NCBI GenBank assembly: GCA_036936605.1
Contig: JAUPFV010000001.1
Coordinates: 247,936,925 to 248,000,924 of the forward strand
DNA length: 64,000 nt
Reading direction: 5' to 3'
Source of the DNA: Limnanthes douglasii subsp. nivea
Taxonomy: Eukaryota > Streptophyta > Magnoliopsida > Brassicales > Limnanthaceae
The notes beneath the pieces are model-generated. The model ran no database searches. It was not told where the DNA came from and worked only from the letters and a program-made list of their open reading frames with translations. The first letter of the stretch is position 1. The number at the start of each line of letters is the position of its first letter. Below, in pieces: positions 11,404-22,235 of the stretch. A program made the translations under genes and the position numbers.

Positions 11404-13201
11404 GTGCCAGCAGACATTATATCACACCAATTATCCATCCGGAGGGATATAGCACCTGTTGTACAAAAGAGGAGAGTTTTTTCTAAGGAAAAGGCCGATG
11501 TTATAGTGCAAGAGGTTGACCGACTTACTAAAATAGGACACATAAAGGAATCTCAATACCCTTTATGGACATCCAAAACGGTGCTAGTAAAGAAGAAAAA
11601 TGGAAAGTGGCGATGTGCATTGATTTTACAGATCTCAATAGAGCTTGCCCAAAAGATATATATCCTGTCCCTCGAATTGATCAGTTGGTAGACTTCACAT
11701 CTGGGAATAAGCTACTGTCCTTTATGGACGCCTTCTCCGGGTATAATCAAATTCAAGTAGATCTAAAGGATCAAGAACATAATACATTTGTTACAGATAT
11801 GGGCCTCCATTGTTACAAGGTAATGCCATTTGGGTTAAAAATGCTGGGGCTACTTATCAGAGATTAGTAAACAAAGCTTTTGCTGATCAGATTGGAAGAA
11901 ACATGGAAGTCTACATTGATGACATGATGGTAAAGAGTGTGGACAAAGAGCTACACTTAGCGGATCTCCAAGAAAACTTTACCAACTTGGTAAAGGTAAA
12001 TTTAAAATTAAATCCAGAAAAATATGTGTTCAGGGTGCAGTCCGGAAAATTCTTAGGGTATGCGATAAGTGAGAAGGGCATACAAGCAGATTCAGATCAA
12101 CTTAGTGTTTTATTGCAGATGGAGCCTCCTCGAAATATTAAAGAAGTACAAAGGTTGATTGGGAGGTTAGCTGCTCTAAATAGTTTTATCTCAAGGTCTT
12201 CGGATAGGTGTGCCCCATTTTTTCAAACTTTAAAGGGTGAAAATGAGTTTAATTGGTCTCCCCAGTGTGACCAGGCTTTCAATGAAATTAAGAAGCACTT
12301 ATCATCCCCTAAAACTTTGTTTAAACCTATTGATGGAGAGACACTCTACATATACTTGGCAGTTTCTGATTGCGCCCTAAGTGTAGTGCTAGTTAGGGAG
12401 GTGGATAATTATCCTCGTCCGGTGTACTATATCAGTAAAAGCTTGATTGATGCAGAAAAAAGATATTTGAAACTTGAACAACTAGCACTGACCTTAGTAA
12501 TTTCTGCTAGGAAAATGAGGTCATACTTCCAATCTCATTCGATCATCGTCCATACATCTTTTCCCTTGAAAAATGTTCTACAAAAGGAAGATGTTTCAAG
12601 CAGAATGACCAAGTGGTCGGTGGAGCTAGGAGACTATGATATTGATTTTGACCCTCGTACAACAGTTAAGGCTCAGACTGTTGCTGATTTTCTAGTGGAA
12701 TTTTACTCAGACAGAGACACCAAACAAGCAACAGTTGAAAAAACAGAGAAAATATGGGTTGTCCGGACTGATGGAGGATCAAGTACCATGGGCTGTGGTG
12801 CTGGAATATGTTTAACCTCTCCGTACGGCGACAAAATGTATAAGGCTATATGCTTCGCTTTCAGGGCTTCCAACAATGAGTCCGAATATGAAACTGCTAT
12901 AGCAGGCTTAAAATTAGCTCTAATTTGTGGAGCTAAAATGGTCAGGTTAATGAGCAATTCCCAGCTTCTGATCCATCATGCACAAGGTCAATCCGATGAC
13001 AAAAAGGACCAATTGGTTAAATATTTATTTGTTCTTAAAGAAGTGGCACTTAATTTCAAAAACATCACCTATAAGCACATACCCTGGACAGAAAATACGT
13101 TAGCAGATTCCTTGGCAACCATAGCCTATTCTGAGTTATACCCATGGATTCATGTTCAAGAATGCCCATCCATTCAACTCAGTCAGAACAAAGGAGAATA
13201 A
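11404..13201 (+). pseudogene. pol: reverse transcriptase, RNase H and second RNase H-like domain
   Basis: The RT begins near ADIISHQLSIRRD and contains PLWTSKTVLVKKKNGKWR, DFTDLNRACPKD, FMDAFSGYNQI and the catalytic YIDD motif (EVYIDDMMVKS, about 11905-11937). Two frameshifts, near 11615 and 11840, split it. RNase H follows with YYISKSLIDAEKRYLKLEQLA. Then comes a second RNase H-like domain starting WVVRTDGGSSTMGCGAG (about 12755-12805) and continuing with ASNNESEYETAIAGL. This dual RNase H is a mark of the Tat lineage. The block from 11810 to 13201 is one open frame of 463 codons, the longest intact piece of the element. Confidence 0.9.
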
Positions 13202-13372
13202 AGTTTAAATACACAAGTAAATCAACCTCAAGATTGGATATTTCCTCTTTTCCAGTACCTCTCAGATGGCATCTTGCCTCCGGAAACAGTAGTGGCAAGA
13301 AAAGTAAAGTATAAGGCTTGTGGCTTTGTCATCATAAGAGATGTTCTTTACAAAACAATCCTTTAGTAGGCC

Positions 13373-14465
13373 TCTTTTACGATGTTTGGGGTTTGAAGAG
13401 TCCCAAATGGTGCTCTCCGAATTGCATGATGGCGAGGGATTAGCGCACTGTGGATTTAGGGCTCTAACCAGAAGGGTCTTGTTAGCCGAGTAAGTTGGCC
13501 CTCTATAATGCAAGATGACAAGGAATTGGTGAAAAAGTGTGATCCATGCCAAAGATACAGTAATGAAATTCATGTCCCAGCTGTTCCTTTAGAGTCAATT
13601 TCTGAGCCAATACCTTTTGCTCGTTGGGGACTAGATTTGGTGGGACCTCTACCCATGGCATCCGGAGGATGCAGAACTATAATAGTTGCTATTGATTACT
13701 TCTCAAAGTGGATTGAAGCAGCCCCATTGGCAGGGACTACTTCGAAAGTTGTGATAAAATTCATCCTATCTAATATTTGCTGCAGATTCGGGGTTCCACA
13801 AACGATAACCACATACAATGGGCCATAGTTCGATAACAAGGATGTGGAGAATTTCTGTGCCTCTAGAGGGATTCAAAACTGTTTCTCTTCTCCTTTCCAC
13901 CCACAGGAAAATGGTCAAGTTGAAGTAGCTAACAGAACCATCCTGTCCGGTCTTAAAAAGAATCTAGAAGGGGCTGCTGGAAAATGGCCAAGTTATCTAA
14001 AAGAAGTACTATGGGCTTACCGGACCACTCCTGGGTCTGCAACACAACAATCCCCATTTGCCTTGGTAGTATGGATGCAATAGCTCCCATAGAGGCCACG
14101 CTACCTTCATTCCGAGTCCATCATTTTTCCGAACAAGGTAATGAAGAGGCAATCAGAAGCCAGCTTGACTTGATGGAAGAAAGAAGAGTCAAGGCTCACC
14201 TTAGAGCCACACACTATCAGGGTTTGATCAGAAGCAGATTTGATTCCAGAGTCAAAACGAGGGACTTCAATCAGGTGATAAGGTGTTGAGAAAATTCTTC
14301 ATGCATACCAAGGAGAAGCAGTTCGGCAAGCTAGCTCCAACATGGGAAGGACCCTATATGGTCAGTGAAAAGCTTAAGCCTAGGACATATACGCTAAAAG
14401 ATAAAGATGGAAGAATTTTGAATCACCCCTGGAACATTGAACACCTTCGGTTGTATTTAGAATAA
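13373..14465 (+). pseudogene. integrase of the complete element
   Basis: The N-terminal zinc-binding part is degraded but keeps CDPCQR (about 13541). The DDE core has WGLDLVGPLP with the first Asp. The second catalytic Asp is changed, since the usual D-N-G reads TYNGP, and a TAG stop follows at 13826. The Glu region reads HPQENGQVEVANRTI. A frameshift follows near 14070. The C-terminal GPY/F-type module is visible as KLAPTWEGPYMV, ending NIEHLRLYLE at the stop 14463-14465. The copy is inactive. Confidence 0.87.
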
Positions 14466-14945
14466 AGGCTATGTAAATATTTACTTGTTTAAAGTCCATG
14501 TAAATATTTGGGGGCATACTCTTTCCTACCCTGGTGGTGCGGGGAGGTTTAAATGAGGTATCTAGGTTTTTTAATAAAATTCGATGCCTTCTTGAAAAAT
14601 TCGAAGTGGTTTGACTATTAGATTGAATTAATTCGGTGGAGTGATGACCATTTAAACACTTGTCATCGGAGAATTTAAACAATCTCACTTTAAAATATTC
14701 AAAGGCCATTTAAATACGAGCCATCAAAATTGGAAAACTATAAAACAATATAAGAGTTATGTAAAATGAAACTGCCCGACAGATACCGGGGAATGATATT
14801 AAACATGTAAATGCCTTGTCCATCCAAGGACTTTAGAGTTTTAAAGAGAAGGTTTGTCCGGACAAGGGCCGGACACGGTTACAAAATTGCATTGGCCATC
14901 CAAGGACTCTAGTCACAAAAATTAAAGAAAAACATGGTTAAAACT
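14466..14945. other. untranslated spacer between integrase and antisense ORF
   Basis: About 480 bp with no coding signal on either strand beyond chance frames. It contains the repeated phrase CCATCCAAGGACT (about 14820 and 14900), an internal short direct repeat. Confidence 0.55.
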
Positions 14946-17825
14946 TTAAGGCTGAGCTTTCTTGGATGGTCCAGCCTCACTTAGTTTCTTTTTGGGATCC
15001 TCGATATCCTCATCTGAACTCTCTCCAGTCCTTTCATCTTCATCAGTAGTATCATCCCAACCACTAGAGTAGTCGTGCTTATCACCATCAACCATGGTAT
15101 GGTGAGGGAGGTCTTAGTATTCCACGAATCGCCATAAATCTCCCAGTGTCCTCTTCGGAAATTTCTCATGAAAGAGCAAGACCATGTCTGATTTGACTTC
15201 GGCATACCTTTCCTCTTGGGAGTCTATCACCTTATTGGTGTATGCATCAATCCTGACTTGGATTGTTTTCTTTTGCTCTTTTACCAAGTCGTTTTTTTCT
15301 TGCTTGGCCTTAGACACAGCATCCTCAAGTGAAATCTTGTCGCTAGTTAGGGTCTGAATGATGTTGTCATTAGCCTTCACCTCCTCTTTTAAGGTAGACA
15401 CATTCTTCTCCAAGTTAGAATACTTGGATTGAAGATCTTTCACAACCCCCTATAAAGTGGCCAGCTTGGTGGCCAAGTCCTCCTTCCCCTTCTTCAGCTC
15501 CTCATTTTCTCTTTTTAATTCCTTAATACTCTGATTGGCAGTAAGGAGGTCGTTAGACAAACTCTATTTGTCAGAGTTGAGTGTGTGGATGATGGCTGAC
15601 TAGTTTCGCACTTGCTTCTCCAAGTTGAGCACCGGTTGAATGTTGCTCAACAAGGAGTGGGTCACCATATCCTTCTCTCCTGAAACAGAAAAAGATTTAC
15701 CATTGAAAGTGACTATGTTCGAAGAGCTTGGGGGGAGGTAAGGGCCAGCAAAGTCATCCTTCTCAAGGTCTTCGAAGTAAAGATCAATCCCTTGAAGGCC
15801 ACTGATGTCCACCCCATCAATGTTAATATCCCCTCCAGTGTGAAAATCACTTGGGATTTTTTCTGCATGAGTTGGATCTGTTGGGTTGACCGGAGGAAGA
15901 GACTCCGGAGGCCGGAGAGCTACTTCATATCCCTTGGAGGTTTTCTTATTCTTGGCCTCCCTATCTCCACCTTCTGCTCCCCATTTTCTATCCTTTTTGG
16001 GAGCCTTTGGGGGTCTTGAAGGTTCAATTGCTTCCTTGGTGCTTTCATTTTCCACCACTTGAAGCAGAGCAGCATCAATCCTTCCTTGGTCTTGCACCTC
16101 CTGGTTGGTTGGGACAGTTTCCTCAACATCACCTGGGTTGACCTCAACTGCATCCTGTTTAGCCTTGCCTTTTTTGGCCTTCATCTTGCTTGGGGCTTTA
16201 GCTCTGCCCGACAAAGCTAGCTTTCCATCCTTTGCATCTTTCTTTTGAAGAATGACCTCCGGAGGGGGCAGAATGGTTAATTCCTCCCAAGACATGTCTC
16301 TCCGACCGCTGGTGTTCCAGAGATGGGATCTCACCAAGTTGCCACCGGTAAAACAGTTGTGGAAGCGATTTCCCCACTTCTCAGCAGCCCAAGCATTCAG
16401 TTTGGCACAAGTAGTCTTCCCCTCCTCTAAAGAAAAAATATGATGAAAAACAAACCTGTGCTTTTCCATCTGCTGGTAAGCATGCTCGGGTTGACACCAG
16501 CTTTAATATTCCTCCTGTTCTCCCAAGAACCACTAATGAACAAAAATTGGGTTTTCCAATTCTTCTCCGATTCAAGCAGGTCATCCACCACTTTGTAATT
16601 GTCTCCCATGTTAAAATGGTAGAATGGGATGATGTGGTTCCTGCAAAGGCTGGCCATAGTAGCAAATTGCTCCATCGGAAGAGGAATTCCGGAGAGCCTG
16701 TAGGCTATGATGCAAGCCATGAGGGTGTACCAAACGTTGGGGTTTAGTTGGCTTGGGCAGAGCTTTATCAGATGGAAATATCTGACTATCTCTGGGTCCA
16801 AGGGAAACCTAAGCCCCCAGTTGAATAACTCTGTGTAGAAAACTATCTTAGTGAGCTTGTAATCCATTGGCGCTCTGGATCGACAGGAATCCTTAATTTA
16901 AACAGACTCTGGGATCCCCCAGTTCAGCTGTGTGAATGAAAGCATAATTTATGTTCTGCATAACTAGCAGATACTTTATACTCACTTTGTGAAAGCAAGG
17001 TCCCACTTTTCCTTCAAGGCACTCCGGCAGGTCCGGATGTTATAAACATAACTTCTCTTTGCCCTTGCTTTTCTTGACAATGGTAGTCTCACTCGTCTGC
17101 CCGAAGATATCGGTCTCAAAAGGGGCTTCTTCAACAGTGTCCTCCATTACGTCTTCTATTACCAAAGAAGGGTTATCAGTTGTTTTTGGGAGGGAAGTGC
17201 TAGTGATTGGCTCAATAAGCTGTCCGGATGGCTGAGTGCTGCTTTCTTTTTTGGTCTGGAGTCCGGTTGGGGCTCAGATCCGGAGGGTTCGTTTCGAAGG
17301 CTTGAACTGGTGGCCTCCAAACCAGACAATTTGTCCTTAAGAACTTTAATGGGCGCTTCTGACCTTGAAATTTTATCTTTGGCCTCAGATTTAGAAGGCA
17401 CGGATTTTGGAGATTTAGACTGTGGAGCAACAGCCTGGCCTTTTACTAAGCGGCCTTTTCGTCGAAGGTTTAGCTTTTCTAGGGAGACGTCAACATCCGA
17501 TCCCATGGCTATGAAGGTGGAGGGTCTCCTAGTACTTGTAACTGCTTCCTTTTGTTCAACAATAGGCTCTGACTCCTGGACCGATGAGCCTGAGATGATC
17601 GGTGAAAGACTAGGTTGAAATAACCTTCTAGGTTTGGAGCTTCTGGCAGAAGACAAACCTCGATCAGGCTCTGAGTTTGGTGTTTCAGATTTGTCAATAG
17701 GAGAGACTGGGAGGCCTGCGACAATGTGCTTTTCTCGTTCGATCCTTTGCGCTTTCTCTAACTCCGACAGCTTCAGCCACCCACCTTTTACTAGAGCATT
17801 TCTTGCTGTAAATATAAACTTTGGC
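14946..17825 (-). pseudogene. antisense ORF (aORF) protein of the Tat-like element
   Basis: A protein encoded opposite to gag-pol. Its function is unknown, and comparable extra antisense ORFs are described for some plant Tat elements. The best copy in the window, read 17825 to 14946, has these parts. A basic/serine-rich N-terminal region includes RNALVKGGWLKLSELEKAQR. A globular block (16867-16430) has NWGLRFPLDPEIVRYFHLIK and CPSQLNPNVWYTLMACII and resembles PF04195. Then comes WGNRFHNCFTGGNLVRSHLW (about 16380-16320), then a lysine/proline-rich linker. A coiled-coil-like C-terminal segment (15443-15114, KYSNLEKNVSTLKEEVKAND) follows, with an acidic tail and stop at 14946-14948. At least two frameshifts (near 17165 and 16440) break it, unless introns explain them. 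Confidence 0.75.
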
Positions 17826-18241
17826 TAAATGGGTTTTTGGAAAAGAGAGATAAACGCTTTGAAGATTAAAAGTGAAAAGATGTTGAAGATGGTAAAACAG
17901 TGAAAAATGATTTGATTTATACTAAAGAGACAAAAGATACCTTGAAACCTAGGAGAATACAAAAAGATAAAGTAATGATTAAAGACGGCGCTAACATCAC
18001 CAGCATTAGTTGAAGATGTTACTTTTTGAAGTTAGTGGGAGCGCCGTTCTAGGAGAAAAACGGCTGGTGAGGCGAATCAGAAAGGGGCACGTATCCCACG
18101 ATCTATGGCAAAACCTTTGAGCTTCTGAGAGTTTTGTCAGTCCGGATAAATCCATTATACAAATTGAAATCAGTCCGGACATTGTTACAGGTGCTCATGA
18201 GCAATTTTTTAGGTCTTGTCAAAGGCCTTCGAACATAACCT

Positions 18242-18251
18242 AAAAAAGGGG
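18242..18251 (+). other. polypurine tract
   Basis: AAAAAAGGGG lies 4 bp upstream of the 3' LTR and is the expected primer for plus-strand DNA synthesis. Confidence 0.75.
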
Positions 18252-18255
18252 CTAT

Positions 18256-18631
18256 TGATGAGTCCGTATTTTCTCACCATACACTGTAGAAACCAAACAG
18301 GGGCAATTCAGACAAAAACCACCCACCGAACCATCTGAACAGGACTAAAGTATTAAAAACTAATCAGTTTATGACTAAGCTAATTACTAATCTGCTTAAT
18401 AATCTAATGAGTTTTTGAATTCGACCCGGTTTCATGAGTTTGACCCGAAAACCCATGAGGCCCATAATTAAGGGTATAAATACCCAACCACTTTCATTAA
18501 TGAGGGTAATGAACTTTTAATACAACCAGGCAGCTCAAATCTCTCACTACAAACCACTTAAACATTAAATACCTTTGAAACACCACACAACACCTGACCA
18601 AAATACCCTCAGACTGAAATAATCCACATCG
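18256..18631 (+). repeat. 3' LTR
   Basis: 376 bp, beginning TGATGAGT. The final base of the 5' copy (A in ...CATCA) is G here. It is immediately followed by the target duplication TAAAC at 18632-18636. Confidence 0.93.
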
Positions 18632-18636
18632 TAAAC

Positions 18637-19940
18637 AACTCAATTTTTTTTAACAAATGTCTTAATTAATTCTAAAATAACCGGTTTCGACCGACAACAA
18701 CACAAGCTAGTCACTGTATCTTTTGTTTTCTAAATTGAAAAAACATGTTATAGTTCTAGTTTTTATCATGTCCAAGTTTTGAAAATGTTTGTATTTTGTT
18801 TTTATTCTTATTAAGAATAACATTACTACTAACATTTTTTTTGTAGGAGTAACAATTTTGTTACTGTTATTTCTGATAAGAGTAATAGATTTATTAAGTT
18901 ATACATCGTACGAGTAACATGATTATTATTTTTATTTTAAATGCATAACAAGATTTATTTCCTTTAATCTAAACAACTCAATTTAAAAAAAAGAATAACA
19001 TGATTCATTTTCGTTAATCTAAACAACTCAAAGAAATTAACGATAGTTTCAATTAACTCTAAAATAATCGGTTTCGACCGACAATAACACAAGATAGTCA
19101 CCATATTTTTTTTAAATGAAAAAAACATATTATAGTTCTAGTTTTTATCATGTTCAAGTTTTGATAATGTTTGTTGTATTTTGTTGTCATGTTTTTTAGG
19201 AATAACATTACTACTGACAATTTCTTTATATGAGTAACATTTTTATTACTGTTATTTATCATACGAGTAACATGATTAATTTTTTTTATTCATAAATGAA
19301 TAACAAAATTTATTTTCGTTAATAAAAAAACTCAATTTTTCTTTATAAAAAAATGAATAACATGATTCATTTTCGTTAATTTTTTGTCTCATTTGACTAT
19401 AAAATAATCGATTTCGACTGACAATAGCATAAGCTAGTCACCATATTTTTTTTCTTATAAAATAGAAAAAATATGTTATAGTTCTAGTTTTTATCAGTAC
19501 CAGGTTTTGGCAATGTTTGTTGAATTTTGTTCTTATTCTTTTTAGGAATAACATTACTACTAACATTTTTTTTATTGGAGTAACAGTTTTATTACTGTTA
19601 TACATCGTACGAGTAACATGATTAATTTTTTTTATTTTCAAATAAATAACAAGATTTATTTTCGTTAATCTAAACAACTCAATATTGTTTATAAAAAATG
19701 ACTACATGATTCATTTTTGTTAATTGAAATACCTAAAAATAGCAGTCTTATCACCGTTATTCTTAAATAAATGAATAATTTTTATTATTATTCTCCATGT
19801 GAGTAACATAATTAATTTTGATTTTTTGAAAAAAAATAACAACATTTATTTTCGTTAATCTAAACAACTTAAAGAAACTCTTTTATAAGAAAATAAATAA
19901 AGTTATTGATTTTCATAAATTGAAATATCTAAGAATTACA
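18637..19940 (+). repeat. tandem repeat array, right part (about 350-390 bp units)
   Basis: The landmark MATGTTATAGTTCTAG recurs at 18744, 19126 and 19472, and at 8082 left of the retrotransposon. Unit lengths come to 391 (after removing the retrotransposon), 382 and 346 bp. Each unit carries TTTAGGAATAACATTACTAC, one or two AATCTAAACAACTCAA strings, and CGGTTTCGACCGACAA with an internal palindrome (TCGACCGA-like). The last unit decays after about 19700 into shorter pieces of the same motifs. It is non-coding and AT-rich. Confidence 0.8.
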
Positions 19941-20029
19941 GTCTTATTAGTGTTATTCTAATATAATATCAGTCTTATTTAGGATAGTCCTAATAAAAGT
20001 AAAATGATTAATTTTTATATTTTTAAAAG

Positions 20030-20230
20030 GCGGTGGTTGTGGCGTTGGCGGTTGTGGCGATGATGGTGGTTGCGGTAATGGCGGCGGTGGTAATTGTGGT
20101 GGCCACAGTAGTTGTGGTGGTGGCGGTGGTAATGATAGTGGTGCTTGTGGCGGTGATAACCGTAGTTGTGGTGGTGGTGTTTGTGGCGGCGGTACTCGTG
20201 TTGGTCGTGACGGTGATTGTAACGATGGTG
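20030..20230 (+). repeat. GGT/GGC-rich low-complexity minisatellite
   Basis: About 200 bp of irregular GGTGGT, GGCGGT, TTGTGGTGGT and similar triplet-like units, abruptly G-rich on the plus strand inside AT-rich DNA. It is open in several frames on both strands (poly-Val/Ala-like plus, Pro-rich minus) only because it lacks stop triplets. It is not a gene. Confidence 0.75.
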
Positions 20231-21298
20231 AATTAAATATGATTGAATTTTTTAAATTAATAAAATGATTGAAATTAAATATGATGGTGGTGTTGGAGAC
20301 GGAAGAAATAAAAAAAACGAAATCCAGCCGTTGTTGAAGACTAAAAGGATGGTAGGGTTTCAATTGATAAAATCTGATTAAGAATCAAGTTAATATAATG
20401 GATTCTATTTTTATGGCCAAATCCATTTGTTTTTGAGCTGGTTTCTATTCATTAATATATTAAGGTCTGTTAAATTTAAAAAAATAAAATAATATGATTC
20501 ATTATATAAATAAATTTGAACTTCTAAAACTTTTCTATATTTGTTGGAATTATGAAAGTTTAGCCTATGTATTAAAAAATTTGAAATATTTAATGTAACT
20601 CTCAAAAACTCATCTGAGTATCCATACTTCAAATGTTTTCATTATATTAATTTAATTTATTATTCTCTTTATACAATTGTCTTATTATTAAAAAGCGATG
20701 TTTAATAAATATTAATTAACACAAATTTCTCGGCAATATCTAGTTTTATTCAATTTTAGGTATGAACAACCCGTTAGCCATTAGTGTTCCATTAGTGTTC
20801 TCACTTGGTATTGTAGTGCAAATAAAAGGTTAAAAGATAGATTGTGTGACATATTAAAATAGACGTACTCTTAATCATATAATGCGTCCAGAACAAAGTA
20901 CCCCACAATTGTCTGAATTTTCGGTATTCTTTTTCCCAAAAGCCCAACAATATTTACCACTTTTATAGTCAACTACCAAGCCCCATCCAGAACCTACCAT
21001 CTTCATTATCTCAATGCCTTTGAAGGGTCACGGCGCATGTTAGCGTAGAACAATAGATCCCTAGCCTAGATCGCACAACACTCCACAATACACGTACGTA
21101 CACACATCGTCTCAGTCCATTGAACCCAAACATCACACACTTTTAGTTAAAACCACACGTCATTTCATATATGCAGGTTACCTAACCAATACCCAAATCT
21201 TCTCTGATCTCTCTACTGAGTACTCTATACTCTCCACTCTCTCTCTCTCCTTATCCCCAAATAAATTCACAAACCCATTCAATCAAGAGTATACAAAA
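20231..21298 (+). promoter_or_regulatory. intergenic region and presumed promoter/5' UTR of the dynein light chain gene
   Basis: 20231-20750 is AT-rich without features. 20880-21298 is less AT-rich and ends in a pyrimidine-rich leader (CTCTCCACTCTCTCTCTCTC, about 21229-21250) just before the start codon, a common trait of plant 5' UTRs. A weak TATA-like CATATATG lies at about 21166. No strong promoter element can be asserted. Confidence 0.4.
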
Positions 21299-22235
21299 AT
21301 GGCACAACGGAGTTCACATCGGCGCACATTAGCAAACCCAGATGTGAACCCTAAACAACCCACCATTATCATCACAACCACCGCCTGTAACTCCAGCAAC
21401 CCAACTACCCAAACCCTAGATCCCACAGTACCCTCAAATCATAACAAGCTGTTTTCCATGTTCAATAAATTTTCAAGATCTAATTTTTATCCTCAAAAAA
21501 TCCAAACTTTGGAAAAACCCATCAATGAATCACAACAAAGAGATAACCCACCACATCCACATCCATCTCCGCCTCCACCTCCACCTCCTCCTGCTACAAC
21601 TAAAGATATTCGCTTGCAAGCCAAAGCCTTGACTCTTTCTGCTGATTTAGATTCAATTGTGAAACCCAGCCACACATCACACCAAAGCACAAACCCTTTA
21701 AAAGTAAAGGCAAGGGCAAAAGAGCTGTCTGAAAAAGGTTGTATTGAAAAAAAGGAACTTTCTTTGAGAACGAAGGATCCACCTGAAGACGGTAGTAGAG
21801 TTTCTGTGTCATTATTGAGTAGGAGGAGATCTTTTTATGGGTCAAAAGTAGAATTGAGTGATGTTCTTGCAAACTGCGGTGTGAAAATTGTGTCAGTTGA
21901 TATGCCACCGTTTATGCAAATCCATGCTGTGGATTGCGCAAGAAAGACTTTTGATAGTCTTGAGAAGTTCACTTCCAAGACCTTAGCATTAACTCTCAAG
22001 AAGGTTTGATAAAATTTTAATCTTTGCTTATCTTCTGATTTGATTAGTATTAGAATGACAATTTGTGTTGATTTTTCAGGAGTTTGATGGGTCTTATGGA
22101 CCTGCTTGGCATTGTATTGTGGGGACTAGTTTTGGCTCTTTTGTAACACATTCAGTCGGTGGGTTTCTGTATTTCTCGATGGACTCGAAGTTATACATTC
22201 TCTTGTTTAAGACCACTGTACAAAAAGCTGATTGA
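21299..22235 (+). CDS. dynein light chain (LC8-type) family protein with long N-terminal extension
   Basis: Two exons, 21299-22003 and 22080-22235, are joined by a 76-bp GT-AG intron (donor AAG/GTTTGA, acceptor TTTTTCAG/GAG) in phase 0. Together they encode 286 residues. The LC8-type domain is residues ~195-282: VKIVSVDMPPFMQIHAVDCA, then across the splice junction KKEFDGSYGPAWHCIVGTSF, then FVTHSVGGFLYFSMD. LC8-type proteins bind short linear peptides and act as dimerisation hubs; flowering plants lack dynein heavy chains, so a hub role is likely. The N-terminal ~190 residues are Ser/Thr/Asn-rich with a proline run (residues 84-98) and look disordered. Canonical LC8 is ~90 residues, so this is the extended plant type. 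There are no frame breaks, and it is the best-supported host gene here. Confidence 0.92.

Larger units (their letters stand above)
8366..18631 (+). mobile_element. complete Ty3/gypsy LTR retrotransposon, Tat-like, with antisense ORF
   Basis: The 10.27-kb element is bounded by two 376-bp LTRs and a 5-bp target duplication TAAAC (8361-8365 and 18632-18636). Order on the plus strand is LTR, primer binding site, gag, protease, reverse transcriptase, RNase H, a second RNase H-like domain, integrase, then an antisense gene on the minus strand, polypurine tract, LTR. The second RNase H and the antisense ORF are features reported for the plant Tat lineage. All genes carry stops or frameshifts, so the copy is dead, but the LTRs remain highly similar, so insertion is fairly recent. 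Confidence 0.93.

Noticed and set aside
20033..20363. Pro-rich and Val/Ala-rich frames on opposite strands
   Set aside because: Produced by the GGT-type low-complexity tract, with no start context or homologous domain.
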